A stretch of 64,000 bases of DNA from Bacillus sp. FJAT-28004 (GCF_001280845.1 NZ_LGHP01000001.1:553905-617904), one strand, 5' to 3'; counted from the first letter of the stretch, positions 7,798-18,002 are shown. The notes: generated from the letters alone by a model not told the origin. Numbers and translations are program-made.

Positions 7798-10700
7798 TTG
7801 AATAAATCACTACAAAAAAATGCTATTCTCATATTATTTTTTTTATTAGTAATAACATCAATTCCATCAACTACTTTAGCTGCAGGTAGGAAAGATTGTC
7901 CTCTGCCATCAACGTATGATACAAACTCACAGCTTCTTATTGAGCAAAATAATATTCCTACTTTTATTACAACGGGAAAGGGTAAGAAAACACTAAACGG
8001 AAACTTTCTTTCAAATAGTTGTGGTATGGGGAGTAATTTAGTTGTATACGGATCACCATTGGATATTTCAACATCAGAAGGAAACCTATTTGATGATGGA
8101 GAATGGCGTTATCTCGGTTGGGATATTAACGGTAATCTTTATCGTAACTGGCTATTTCGAAGCGATTCTAGAGCTACTCTAAATGTTGGGAAGAATTGGG
8201 TGAAAACACCTTGGAATACAACAGTAGGAGAAAGTAAGAAAATTACTCCAACACCAATGCTAACATCACATCCTGATGCACGTAAATGGCTAGAGTCTAT
8301 TGTAGATCCCTATAGAGAATCTCCTACTTTTATTCAGAGCTATAATAAAAGAACTGGTAAAGGATGGACGGGGGAGACCCTTAAAGAGTATGTCATTATC
8401 CAACAGATTCCTACAGATTTCAGTCCAGGTATTGTTCAAATGTGGAATATATGGAAACCTGACGGTTCTTGGTGGTATGAGATGTTTTATATTCCTCCTT
8501 TAAATAAATTGGTGGTAAAAAAACAACCTGATCTCTTGATTAGTACGTTGGTTAGTCCTGCTGATGCTTGGGTAGGCGACTCTGTACCGATAAAGATAAC
8601 AACAAAGAATCAAGGTACAGAAAACAGCGGTGCTTTTACAGTAGGTATAGTTGGAACTAACATCAAATCAGAAATCATTTCAAACATACCTCCCGGACAA
8701 ATCAAAACAGTTACCGTCAATCTAACCTCTACATCAAGCGGCATTAAGAGCTTCACTGCAAAGACAGATTTTGGTGAAGCGGTAGCTGAATCAAATGAAA
8801 ATAACAATACAAAAGATTTTAAAATCGCCTTTAACAAGAAAAACGAACCAACGACTCCAATAGCCATCATCTCTCATAAAGAGGGAGACCATCGAACAAC
8901 CCCAGAAATAACCATGAAGCCGGCAACAAAGCCGATGCTTGATGATAAACTCTCCTACTCTCCAGGCAAGGAAGCCATTACTCTAAAGGAATGGAAATAT
9001 AAAACCCCAGTAGGAAAAATGATTGCGAGAAAACCAACAGCAAAAGATTTTGCGGCTGAAGGGAAATACATCATTGAGCTGCGTGTTACCAACAGCGCAA
9101 AAAAGGTTTCAGAATGGGCACAGCTGATTATAAATATAGCGAATCAAGCAACGCCAAATCCAAGCCCGTCGACATCACCTGAACCAACGCCAACACCTAA
9201 GCCTGATTTAAAAGCAGACATCGAATTTGACCCTCCTAGTATCATCGCAGGAGAAAAGTCCTCACTAATCAATCGATCAAAAGGTTTGAACGGATATACA
9301 TGGAAGTTCACAGACAACTTAAGCGCAGTACTGCCGAATACTACGGACTATGAGTTTATGAATATCACGTATCCAGCGCCGGGTTATTACACAGCTGAAA
9401 TAACCGTTACCGATGAATTTGGTGGATCACATCGGGATGGAGCGGTTCTTCGGGTTATCGATCCCAAACCAGTAGCCATCGTATCGGGAATAACTCGTGT
9501 TATACAAGGAAGACCTTTAGAGCGGCCATACAACCTGTTAAACTCGTATACACCTTTAGAGGATAGAGGCGAAAAAATAGATTTTAGTAGATCAGAAATG
9601 CGCTATAAAAGAGTAGGAGATGCCGCTTATACAAATGGCTGGTTCAACATAACGCCTACTGATTTAGGCGAGTATAGTATCGAAGGTAAAGTTTACGATA
9701 CTACTGGAAGAGTTAGTGATTGGGATGAACTGATTATGGAGGTTGTGCCGGATGCACCTCCTACGGTAAGAGTGGTAGCTCCAGAAGAGTCTTATCGGGG
9801 TAATGGCTTTATGCTTTATATCGATGCAGAGAGTCCTGACGGCGATATTCTAAAGTATCTTTCTCTCGAAGAACGCTATGACCGAGATGGCGATGAGAAC
9901 TTTGAAGAAGAAGCTTGGAGAACCTTATATGATGGGAAATTCAAAACAATACATTCCCTTAATTACTCTACCGTTGGTAAACGCCAATATCGTGCTGTTG
10001 TGACCGAAGACTTTGGAATGAAAGGTTATTCAGGAATTGCTGCCACCGATATTCTGAATTACGCGCCATCTGCTAACTTTAACGTGTTTGGAACTACGCA
10101 GCAGCCAGGGCAGGGAGAAGATAGCGGGCCTCCAGTCACTAACTATACAACGCAATCGATATTTCGTTCGTGGACGTCAAAGCTTCCATACAAAGGTGGA
10201 AATGCTCAAAAAGCAGCTTGGAAAGCAGATGCTACAACACTATCAACCAAAAACGGTGTATATGCAAATTTCTCAGTCGGATACCCGAACTCAGGGAATG
10301 GAGCAAACTCACGTACAAAATATCAGCTTGCTTCTGAAATTGTTGCTAAACCGACTTGGAGTGTTCCTAATACAGAAACTGTGTTTAACAAGGTTTTCGG
10401 TGGGAACAGGCTATATTCTTATAAGCAAGATTATAATTCGCCTAACTTTCCCTATACATTTTATGAACGAAATTCAATTACAGGAGAACTTTTGAGGACA
10501 GTTACTTTTGATACACCTAGTAATTTTACACTTATGCAAATTGGAGGAGACGAAACTTTTTACTTTTCTGATGGAAGAGAACGCGCAACCAACCCGTATT
10601 TGGTTAAAATTGCTAGGTACGATAAAAATGGTGTATATATAGACACGATTTCCATGCAGTCTAATAAAACCTCGCCTAGTGGACTAGGTAGCGAAATAGG

Positions 10701-13700
10701 GCCAGCCCTTCTTGAATTATCATCTGATGGTGAATTTATGTATGTAGCTAGTAAATTTTCTTATGATGTTCCGGGAAATTACTATGATGGTTACAGGAAT
10801 CAATTGCGATTTTTCAAGTACTCCCTAAAAACCAAAAGTTTGGTATGGGAAGCGCCAGGAGAAACTTTGGATCGCGGATATATTACAAACATTAATATGA
10901 CTGAAGATGACAACGGAGATGTGTATTTCACCTATAACTTTGAAGATCGCTACTCCTCTGGATTAGCAGGCTTGAGAGGTTACGTTGTACAGGTAAAACA
11001 AGACGGAATAACTCGTACTCATGCAATAGGAGGAGCAGCTGGACTATCTCATGCTTCTATATCGGATTCAAAAAAATATGTTTATGTAAATTACGTGGAA
11101 CTTAATGGTAGTACAATAGGTAATACTTTTTTTGAAGCTATTTACAACGGAACAAACTATAACGGAGAACCAGTGTTTGAGAACGCTTTTGTAAGAAGTA
11201 TCGTTAGATATCAAGATGACTCCGGATTATCGTTTGCAGTAGTAGCGCCTAATGCCAATCCATTAGTATTCGCCAGTGGGTTCACGTATTCTCAAGGCAG
11301 AACACACCAGTCATATAATGCATTTTTCAATATATACGGAGACCAAAGCGGTGGTTTCGAAAGTGAAAGTTATTCTGCTAACCTTGGAAAAATATTTATC
11401 AATCAGCATAATCAAATTATTTATCCTGTGTTTAATCCGGTGGGGATTACATTTGATCCTGGAACACCTAGAAAAATAACGGCTACTTTGTATAATGCAT
11501 CAACAAATAGTGTCATTGCAGCAACACCGTATTCCGGACCGCCAGTAGTATCGTATGAAGATCGATCTGGAACCTCATCAACACCTATTTTGCCTGACGG
11601 TTCCATTTATGTTTTCTATGATAAAAATGTGATGCCGTTTGTTCCAGCTAAAGCTGGTGGATCAATCAAAGAAATAGATGCCAATACGGTTGAAATCACA
11701 AATGACGATTGGGGCGGACTGCTCTATGATGCAGGAAGCGCAATGAAAAATTACGCATTAGAATTTCATGCGAATGTAAGTGACATGAAGAATGATAAGG
11801 TAATCGGAGCTGCTTTCCAGATTCAGAATGAAAAGAACATGTACGCTATGGAGTGGAGCAAAAATGCTTTGTCGCTATACCGTGTTGTGAACGGTGCTAA
11901 GACGTTGTTGCAATCTACACCTATGACAAGGACAGCTTTTAACACGTACCCGATTAAAGTAGAATCGGTTAATGGCATTCAGCGCGTATATGTGAATTAT
12001 GCAAAAGTACTAGAGGTTGCAGATGGTACGTATATAAGAGGCTACGCAGGTTTAATGTCACTGGGGCAATCCAACGCTGTATTCTCGAATGTGAAGAAAA
12101 CGAACTATGGCGACACCTACACCGAACAAACCTATGACTCCGTTCTCGTCAATGATCCTATCTCGTATGAGAAGTTGTTCAATGACATTGAAAAAGATCC
12201 AATGGCAGCAGAGGAGTGGAGTTACAGTCACAATCCAAACTTCTTTGAAAATCCAGAAAGATTAAGTGTCCATAACGGTAAAACATATGGCTCAACAATC
12301 AATTCGCTCGAAAGAGCTGGTGTGTATGAAATCACCTTCCGCGCCAAAGACAATCCTGGTCTATCGGCTTATAGGAAATGGTCGGAGCCAGTGAAAAAGC
12401 TGCTCTACGTGCATCGAAGACCTGTCGCGCAGCCTGACGTAAGGTTTACAGGCAAGGTTTTTGCAGAAGGTGAAGCACTTAATTATGAAACGTTTGATAC
12501 GTCTTATGATCCGGATATTGCTCATATTTTATCAGATAAACTTTTTCGCACCCGCTGGGCTGACCAAAGCACATGGACAGCAGGGAAACGAGAGTACTAT
12601 AATCGCCCAGGTGTGGAACTGATTGTACAGGAGCAAGTACGAGATATTCACGGAGCATGGTCATATTGGGGGCAAACGATTGTCTATAAGGATGGGATAC
12701 CGCCTGTAAACCAAACGAAACCTGTCATGACCATTACTGTTCCGACTGGAACGACTCCATCAGCTCCAACGGTACTGATTAAAGAGCCAACCATTAGATG
12801 GACATATTATGATGCTCAGAACGATCCGCAAGAGAGGTACAGGTTAACGCTTACTTACGTCGATAATAATGAAACGGCTTTGTACATCGAGCATGAAGGA
12901 AATGCAGTTACTTATCCTATGCTTGTAGGAAACATTGTTCCAGGTCGTGTCGTTAAGGTGCAAGGTCAAGTTTATTCAGCAGGGGTATGGTCAAATATGA
13001 GCAATAGTAGATATTTTGTGCTGGATCTTCCTCCACAAACCTATTTGCTTTCATTTAATGGCCCTGATGGAAATCATCCGATCTACACAAATACGAATCG
13101 TCCACAGCTGCGAGTGTTCACAGTTGATCCAGAGAACCACCCAATTAAAGCAATAGACTATGAGGTGTTCAAAGCATCGAGTGGTGCTATGGTAATGGAC
13201 ACGAACTCTGCTACGACTGCAGCTAATTACACAACAACAACGTTAGCCGAGGGGTTGCATTACTGGAGAGCTAGAGCAAATGATAGTTATGTATGGGGAC
13301 CGTATTCAAGTAATGGTTTCTTCTTTGTAGACACGGTTAAGCCAGCTGATGTAAAAGAACAACTCATCGTTGAGCCTACGGCAGTAACGGTTAATTTTAA
13401 TGCATTCTATGATGCTGAGCCTTCATCGGGGCATGCCACACGAACATTCTATTTGCAAAAAGTGAATGCTGACGGCAGTGTGACGAATATCGATCTAAAT
13501 GGTGACGGTACAACGGAATATAGTATCCCGTTAGCACTTTCTAAACAATCATACAAAGTCGCTGGGTTGATTTCGGGACAAGCATACCGTCTTACCGTAC
13601 TCGATTATGATGTTGCCGGCAATGAAGGGCATTATGAATATATTCATTTCGTTACCAATCGTCCTCCAACCGCTGACTTTGATTGGATGCCAAAACCTGT

Positions 13701-14361
13701 ATATGAAGGGGATATGACCTCTTTTCTATCGAATGTATCAGACGCTGATGGCAATACACTTACGATTGCTTATGAGCTGACGAGTCCACTCGGCGTGAAG
13801 AACAGCTATTTCTATACCGTTAATGGTCCAAGCTATCCGGTAAAAGGGCCTTCTCTGAGGTTGACGGCGGTCGGACTTTGGAGCATGAAGATCACGGTGA
13901 GCGACGGCATCGCTGATCCGGTTAGCCTGACCAAAACGTTGCAGGTATTGCCGCTTCAAGTCAATGGTTATGTAAGGCATACGGAGCTATGGGATCAGCA
14001 TCGTAAGGCTTTCAATTTAAAACAATCAGGGGACGAGAATTTGCCGCGCGGCTATTCGGTATTTTGGGCAGGAGAGAAATTTATATTGGAGGCAGATACA
14101 ACTCTAACGGGTACTGCTACAAAAGCGGATCGGGTAGAGGTGCGCATGAGTACTTACGAAACGTCCCTCGCGGCGTTAAACGCAGGGCAATCCAGCTGGA
14201 AGGGTGAGCTTTGGGATGCATCATTTGCAAAGCTTGCTAAAGGCACCTTAACCTTCACCTTTTCTGCTTACTACAATAATGGCACAGTAAAAACGAAGTC
14301 AGTTGACATAACAATCGAAGGGCAAACGATAGATAGGGTTGGCGTACACCGCGTTCAATAA
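7798..14361 (+). CDS. giant secreted multidomain surface protein (CARDB, PKD/Ig-like, LamG-like)
   Basis: The best start is TTG at 7798, 8 bases after GGAGAG; a GTG at 7789 overlapping the previous stop has no ribosome binding site. This gives 2187 residues with a signal peptide (about 1-28). A CARDB-like domain spans residues about 242-345 (WVGDSVPIKITTKNQGTENSG, ending ESNENNNTKDF). A PSTSPEPTPTPKP linker near 452-468 is followed by PKD-like repeats to about 760. A central unassigned segment of about 500 residues contains propeller-like strands. A concanavalin/LamG-like domain lies near 1283-1440 (GAAFQIQNEKNMYAMEW). Further Ig/FN3/PKD-like modules run to the C-terminus. There is no LPXTG motif, SLH domain or catalytic motif, so attachment may depend on the neighbouring SLH protein. 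Adhesion or carbohydrate binding is inference. Confidence 0.75.
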   Translation: MNKSLQKNAILILFFLLVITSIPSTTLAAGRKDCPLPSTYDTNSQLLIEQNNIPTFITTGKGKKTLNGNFLSNSCGMGSNLVVYGSPLDISTSEGNLFDDGEWRYLGWDINGNLYRNWLFRSDSRATLNVGKNWVKTPWNTTVGESKKITPTPMLTSHPDARKWLESIVDPYRESPTFIQSYNKRTGKGWTGETLKEYVIIQQIPTDFSPGIVQMWNIWKPDGSWWYEMFYIPPLNKLVVKKQPDLLISTLVSPADAWVGDSVPIKITTKNQGTENSGAFTVGIVGTNIKSEIISNIPPGQIKTVTVNLTSTSSGIKSFTAKTDFGEAVAESNENNNTKDFKIAFNKKNEPTTPIAIISHKEGDHRTTPEITMKPATKPMLDDKLSYSPGKEAITLKEWKYKTPVGKMIARKPTAKDFAAEGKYIIELRVTNSAKKVSEWAQLIINIANQATPNPSPSTSPEPTPTPKPDLKADIEFDPPSIIAGEKSSLINRSKGLNGYTWKFTDNLSAVLPNTTDYEFMNITYPAPGYYTAEITVTDEFGGSHRDGAVLRVIDPKPVAIVSGITRVIQGRPLERPYNLLNSYTPLEDRGEKIDFSRSEMRYKRVGDAAYTNGWFNITPTDLGEYSIEGKVYDTTGRVSDWDELIMEVVPDAPPTVRVVAPEESYRGNGFMLYIDAESPDGDILKYLSLEERYDRDGDENFEEEAWRTLYDGKFKTIHSLNYSTVGKRQYRAVVTEDFGMKGYSGIAATDILNYAPSANFNVFGTTQQPGQGEDSGPPVTNYTTQSIFRSWTSKLPYKGGNAQKAAWKADATTLSTKNGVYANFSVGYPNSGNGANSRTKYQLASEIVAKPTWSVPNTETVFNKVFGGNRLYSYKQDYNSPNFPYTFYERNSITGELLRTVTFDTPSNFTLMQIGGDETFYFSDGRERATNPYLVKIARYDKNGVYIDTISMQSNKTSPSGLGSEIGPALLELSSDGEFMYVASKFSYDVPGNYYDGYRNQLRFFKYSLKTKSLVWEAPGETLDRGYITNINMTEDDNGDVYFTYNFEDRYSSGLAGLRGYVVQVKQDGITRTHAIGGAAGLSHASISDSKKYVYVNYVELNGSTIGNTFFEAIYNGTNYNGEPVFENAFVRSIVRYQDDSGLSFAVVAPNANPLVFASGFTYSQGRTHQSYNAFFNIYGDQSGGFESESYSANLGKIFINQHNQIIYPVFNPVGITFDPGTPRKITATLYNASTNSVIAATPYSGPPVVSYEDRSGTSSTPILPDGSIYVFYDKNVMPFVPAKAGGSIKEIDANTVEITNDDWGGLLYDAGSAMKNYALEFHANVSDMKNDKVIGAAFQIQNEKNMYAMEWSKNALSLYRVVNGAKTLLQSTPMTRTAFNTYPIKVESVNGIQRVYVNYAKVLEVADGTYIRGYAGLMSLGQSNAVFSNVKKTNYGDTYTEQTYDSVLVNDPISYEKLFNDIEKDPMAAEEWSYSHNPNFFENPERLSVHNGKTYGSTINSLERAGVYEITFRAKDNPGLSAYRKWSEPVKKLLYVHRRPVAQPDVRFTGKVFAEGEALNYETFDTSYDPDIAHILSDKLFRTRWADQSTWTAGKREYYNRPGVELIVQEQVRDIHGAWSYWGQTIVYKDGIPPVNQTKPVMTITVPTGTTPSAPTVLIKEPTIRWTYYDAQNDPQERYRLTLTYVDNNETALYIEHEGNAVTYPMLVGNIVPGRVVKVQGQVYSAGVWSNMSNSRYFVLDLPPQTYLLSFNGPDGNHPIYTNTNRPQLRVFTVDPENHPIKAIDYEVFKASSGAMVMDTNSATTAANYTTTTLAEGLHYWRARANDSYVWGPYSSNGFFFVDTVKPADVKEQLIVEPTAVTVNFNAFYDAEPSSGHATRTFYLQKVNADGSVTNIDLNGDGTTEYSIPLALSKQSYKVAGLISGQAYRLTVLDYDVAGNEGHYEYIHFVTNRPPTADFDWMPKPVYEGDMTSFLSNVSDADGNTLTIAYELTSPLGVKNSYFYTVNGPSYPVKGPSLRLTAVGLWSMKITVSDGIADPVSLTKTLQVLPLQVNGYVRHTELWDQHRKAFNLKQSGDENLPRGYSVFWAGEKFILEADTTLTGTATKADRVEVRMSTYETSLAALNAGQSSWKGELWDASFAKLAKGTLTFTFSAYYNNGTVKTKSVDITIEGQTIDRVGVHRVQ

Positions 14362-14399
14362 TGAAGCGGGCTTCAAGGTAGCGAAATTCAAATAAAGAA

Positions 14400-14441
14400 G
14401 GCATGCTGCGCTGGCAGCATGCCTGTCTTTGTTTATTTTTC
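14400..14441 (+). terminator. intrinsic terminator after the giant gene
   Basis: A perfect 10-base stem, GGCATGCTGC (14400-14409) with GCAGCATGCC (14414-14423), has a 4-base loop and is followed by TGTCTTTGTTTATTTTT. It may also serve the converging GH2 gene. Confidence 0.8.
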
Positions 14442-14469
14442 TTCGCCACTATACCGGAACACTTTACGC

Positions 14470-16218
14470 TTAATCCTCTATTGCAGCTTTTTTGCTATTG
14501 ATCGCTTTAATCAGCTCTACATCGAATTTCGGTTTACGATCGTAGGTATACAGACCGTTTACTTCTTGTTCCACATCATAGAGTTGTGTATAGCAAAAAC
14601 CGAACATATTAGGGTTTTCAAGTAGAGTGCTGGTTAAGCCGTCATATCTTTCAATAAATTGCTCCAAGCTTTGTGGACGATCTCCATAGCCCCAGCTTTT
14701 CTCATCCGATTGATTAGGATTCCACCAAATTCCGCCATACTCACTGACGAAATAGGGCTGACCGTTATAGCTCTGTCTATCTGAGAACGAAACCCACGCC
14801 TCACCTTTTTCGGCAAGCGGCTGATATCGTTCACGGAATGTTTTGGGGTTCTGATCATAATCATGGACGTCAAAAATATCGGTCACAACATGGAAGTTAC
14901 CGCTTGTATCGATAACTGGACGCGTCGGATCGATCGCTTTGGTCGTCTCGTAAACGACGCGAAGTACGTCATTATCTTGCCTTGTGCCGCGCGATGAGTC
15001 CCAGGTTTCATTGAATGGACACCATCCGATCAAGCTTGGATGGTTGAAGTCGCGTTCTACGCCCTCAATCCATTCCGGTAGAAATTGAGCAAGGCTGGCA
15101 GCGGTTGATATATCGAGTCCCCAGTTAGCATGCTCTCCCCATACTAGATATCCAAGCTTATCCGCCCAATAGAGGAACCTAGGTTCAAACATCTTCTCAT
15201 GTAATCTTGCACCGTTAAAGCCAAGAGCCAGTGACATCTCAATATCTTGTTTTAAAGCATCGTCAGTGGGTGCTGTATAAATGCCTTCAGGATAAAAGCC
15301 TTGATCAAGGACCAGCCGTTGGAATACGGATTTACCGTTAATTCGGAATGCCATACCATCTAATTGAATGGAGCGTAATCCGAAATACGACGATGCAGAA
15401 TCTATTACATTGGCATCTTGAATGAGTTCAAGCTCTAGATCGTAAAGCGCAGGCGAATCCGTACTCCATAACTTAACTTTTGAGAGGGGCAAAGTTAGCG
15501 CAACTGACATTGAGCTTAGATTTACAGATTGTTGCCCAGCTGTCTCTCCATCCAGCGAAGCATTGCAACGGAGTTGCATATTTTTTGTATTGCCGACCAG
15601 CTTGGCAGTAACATGCAGACAGCTATTCTCTGGGTCAGGAATAAACCGACAAGATTCTATATAGGTTTGTGGTACATGCTCGAGCCAAACTGTTTGCCAT
15701 ATACCTGTTGTGCGTGTATAGTCGCAGCCTTGTGAATGGTATGAACCACTTTGCTTGCCGCGTGGTTGTAAGCCAGAGCGAGTATCGTCCTCTGCATATA
15801 CAGTAACGACATTATCTCCTTCTCGCAGCGCTTGAGTAATGTTAAAGGAGAATGAGCTGTAACCGCCTCGGTGTTTGCCAACGTGAATGCCGTTAACCCA
15901 TACCTGTGCCTCGTAATCTACCGCTCCAAAATGCAAAAGTGTATGCCCACCGCTCCAATGTTCTGGAAGCTTGAAGCTTCTTTTGTACCAGACAGCTGGT
16001 ATAAAATCGGTATGTCCGATGCCGGATAGGCGACTCTCTGGACAAAATGGCACGATAATGCTTTGAGACAGCTTTTGTTCTTCTTGGTTTAAACCTCGGG
16101 CAATACCGCTTTTTCCAGGGTCCATTTCAAATTGCCATTCACCATTTAAATTGAGCCAGGATTGACGAATAAATTGTGGTCTAGGGTATTCTGGACGAGG
16201 GATTTGCAGTTGATCCAT
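14470..16218 (-). CDS. glycoside hydrolase family 2 enzyme
   Basis: The 582-residue cytosolic protein starts at an ATG preceded by TTGGAGGAA. Domain order is that of GH2: a jelly-roll sugar-binding domain (to about residue 180, with VWYKRSF and VWVNG), an Ig-like domain (about 180-285) and a TIM barrel. The acid/base glutamate sits in PFNETWD near residue 403 and the nucleophile in VSEYGG near 491. Its length is close to beta-glucuronidases rather than to full LacZ. The position behind xylR suggests action on a plant oligosaccharide such as a xyloside, arabinoside or galactoside, but the sequence alone does not fix specificity. It has its own promoter and is transcribed away from xylA. Confidence 0.85.
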   Translation of the reverse strand: MDQLQIPRPEYPRPQFIRQSWLNLNGEWQFEMDPGKSGIARGLNQEEQKLSQSIIVPFCPESRLSGIGHTDFIPAVWYKRSFKLPEHWSGGHTLLHFGAVDYEAQVWVNGIHVGKHRGGYSSFSFNITQALREGDNVVTVYAEDDTRSGLQPRGKQSGSYHSQGCDYTRTTGIWQTVWLEHVPQTYIESCRFIPDPENSCLHVTAKLVGNTKNMQLRCNASLDGETAGQQSVNLSSMSVALTLPLSKVKLWSTDSPALYDLELELIQDANVIDSASSYFGLRSIQLDGMAFRINGKSVFQRLVLDQGFYPEGIYTAPTDDALKQDIEMSLALGFNGARLHEKMFEPRFLYWADKLGYLVWGEHANWGLDISTAASLAQFLPEWIEGVERDFNHPSLIGWCPFNETWDSSRGTRQDNDVLRVVYETTKAIDPTRPVIDTSGNFHVVTDIFDVHDYDQNPKTFRERYQPLAEKGEAWVSFSDRQSYNGQPYFVSEYGGIWWNPNQSDEKSWGYGDRPQSLEQFIERYDGLTSTLLENPNMFGFCYTQLYDVEQEVNGLYTYDRKPKFDVELIKAINSKKAAIED

Positions 16219-16275
16219 TTTATCATTCCTCCAACAAATTAATTTTTAAGTTAATTATAAAGTCGTATATGTTTA

Positions 16276-16305
16276 ATATTAAAGATTAATAGGTCAAAAT
16301 GTCAA
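16276..16305 (-). promoter_or_regulatory. probable sigma-A promoter of the GH2 gene
   Basis: Read on the minus strand, TTGACA (16300-16305) and TAATAT (16276-16281) are 18 bases apart, about 58 bases before the GH2 start. The surrounding DNA is very A/T-rich with several partial inverted repeats; no full xylO copy is present. Confidence 0.6.
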
Positions 16306-16528
16306 TGATTAATAAAACAATCTCCATATTATTAACTTTAAAACTAACTATAAAACGATAATTGAAGGAGACGAAGATAATGAAGTTTTATTGTAGTTAA
16401 GTATTGTACATGTTTGCGGGCGCTTAATATTTATTGGAGGAAAAGCTGCTATATAGCCATTTCAAGAGGGAATTACACTTAGGATGGATACGCGGTATGA
16501 ATCTTTTTTTGAGGTTGTCATATTTATT

Positions 16529-16575
16529 ACAGCTTGCAGCGGAAGCTCTATAGAAGCTAGCTCGCTGCAAGCTGT
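16529..16575 (-). other. large inverted repeat between xylR and the GH2 gene
   Basis: ACAGCTTGCAGCG (16529-16541) pairs perfectly with CGCTGCAAGCTGT (16563-16575) around a 21-base loop that contains two AAGCT copies. It lies 64 bases after the xylR stop but has no T-run on either side, so it is not a standard terminator. The rest of the 420-base gap holds only the GH2 promoter. Confidence 0.6.
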
Positions 16576-16638
16576 GGAGAGAAATAGATTATTTTACTTG
16601 TTGCATAGTCATAGGTTTAAATTCACTAGTTATTCAAC

Positions 16639-17805
16639 CTACTGTCCGTTATTGATCTTTGTGAAAAACGTGCTAATGGCGTAATAGGCCGCGCCGCGGA
16701 CGGCAGACTGCTCCTTAAGCTCAGCGAACAAGATCCGCATACGCTCGCGATGATAGGAGAGTGTCCGCTGATCGACGGCAGCTTGTACGGCAGGTTCAAG
16801 CCACTCGGCTGCACGGCTCATGCGATTGCCAATAATGACAACGTCAGGATTAAATACGTTGACGATATTGGCAATTCCTGCGCCCAAATAATCGCCAATG
16901 GAGCGTATATGCGCGATAACACGCTCATCGCCGGCAGCTGCTGCAAGCAGCAACTCCTCTAAGTTCTCAAAGCCTAACGATGCAGTGCTCTCAAGCAAAG
17001 CATTCTCCGAAGCATATAGCTCCCAGCATCCCCGATTGCCGCAGCTGCAAGCTTTGCCATCATACTCAATCGAGAGATGACCCAGCTCACCTGAGAAACC
17101 AGACGCGCCTTTATATAACTCTTTGTTCAATATAATGCCTGTACCGATACCGATGCCGACGCTGACATAAATTTGGTTAGCAATGCCTCGTCCTGCCCCG
17201 TATTTCTGCTCTCCCTGTGCGCCCGCATTCGCTTCATTGTCTATAGTAACCGGCAGATTAAAGCGCTCTTCGAGCAGCCTTTGCAGCTCAACCTGGCGCC
17301 ATTTCAAATTTGGTGCAAAAAGGATCGTGCCGTTATCATCAACGATACCTGGCACGCCGACACCGATTCCGACAATTCCATATGAGCTCTCTGGCGCATC
17401 ATTAATAAGCAGCTCAATACATGCAATTAACTGCTCGATCACATGATCAACAGCCTGCTGCTTCAAACTGCGCTGCTGCTCAGCAATCACATTGCCCTCC
17501 AAGTCTACCAGTAGGCCGCGAATATAGTTGACGCCGAGATCGATACCGATAGCATAACCAGCCGTTCCGTTAAAGAGCAGCATGACGGGTTTGCGCCCGC
17601 CGCTGGATTGTCCTGGACCATTCTCAACAACGAGATGGCTGTCGATCAAATCCTGAACAAGACTAGAAACGGTCGCCTTATTTAATCCGGTCAGCTCCGA
17701 TATTTGAGCTCGCGAGAGCGGGGCATAACCTAGTACCGCTTCAAGCACGATTGCTGTATTTATTTTTTTGATGAGCGCTAAGTCACCTGTTGTTTTCATT
17801 TTCAA
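16639..17805 (-). CDS. xylR: xylose repressor XylR (ROK family)
   Basis: The 388-residue protein has an N-terminal winged helix (about residues 25-65, SRAQISELTGLNKATVSSLV) and a ROK domain with AIGIDLGVNYIRG near 90 and the zinc-type cluster CSCGNRGC near 255. Family knowledge: XylR represses xyl genes by binding xylO and is released by xylose. TTG at 17805 is preferred as start because GGAGG lies 9 bases upstream; the ATG two codons later would be 15 bases away. It faces xylAB across a region containing a perfect xylO palindrome, which fits the classic Bacillus arrangement. The GH2 gene lies downstream on the same strand but has its own promoter. Confidence 0.9.
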   Translation of the reverse strand: MKMKTTGDLALIKKINTAIVLEAVLGYAPLSRAQISELTGLNKATVSSLVQDLIDSHLVVENGPGQSSGGRKPVMLLFNGTAGYAIGIDLGVNYIRGLLVDLEGNVIAEQQRSLKQQAVDHVIEQLIACIELLINDAPESSYGIVGIGVGVPGIVDDNGTILFAPNLKWRQVELQRLLEERFNLPVTIDNEANAGAQGEQKYGAGRGIANQIYVSVGIGIGTGIILNKELYKGASGFSGELGHLSIEYDGKACSCGNRGCWELYASENALLESTASLGFENLEELLLAAAAGDERVIAHIRSIGDYLGAGIANIVNVFNPDVVIIGNRMSRAAEWLEPAVQAAVDQRTLSYHRERMRILFAELKEQSAVRGAAYYAISTFFTKINNGQ

Positions 17806-17939
17806 AAAAGATTGCCTCCGTCCAAATCACAATATTTATTATTGTATCACGAAAAGTCTAATCAATAGATTACTTAAGCGGTACACGACTATTTGGCTAT
17901 TTCAGCAGAGAATGTATGACGTAACTATTTTAACACAAA

Positions 17940-17970
17940 AACTTAGTTTGTTTAATAGACAAACTAAGTT
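17940..17970. promoter_or_regulatory. xylO operator
   Basis: A perfect 12-base inverted repeat, AACTTAGTTTGT and ACAAACTAAGTT, with a 7-base spacer matches the form of Bacillus xylO sites. It lies 70 bases before the xylA start and is the expected XylR target. Confidence 0.9.
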
Positions 17971-17988
17971 GTGGCATGTTATTCTTTA

Positions 17989-18002
17989 TGTAAGCACTCT
18001 CA
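17989..18002 (+). promoter_or_regulatory. candidate CcpA cre site of xylAB
   Basis: TGTAAGCACTCTCA matches the cre consensus at 13 of 14 positions. It lies between xylO and the xylA start, which would place a CcpA roadblock in the transcribed leader. Confidence 0.6.

Noticed and set aside
16333..16354. Possible second xylO copy before the GH2 gene
   Set aside because: Only one half-site-like AAACTAA is present; the partner half and 7-base spacing are missing.
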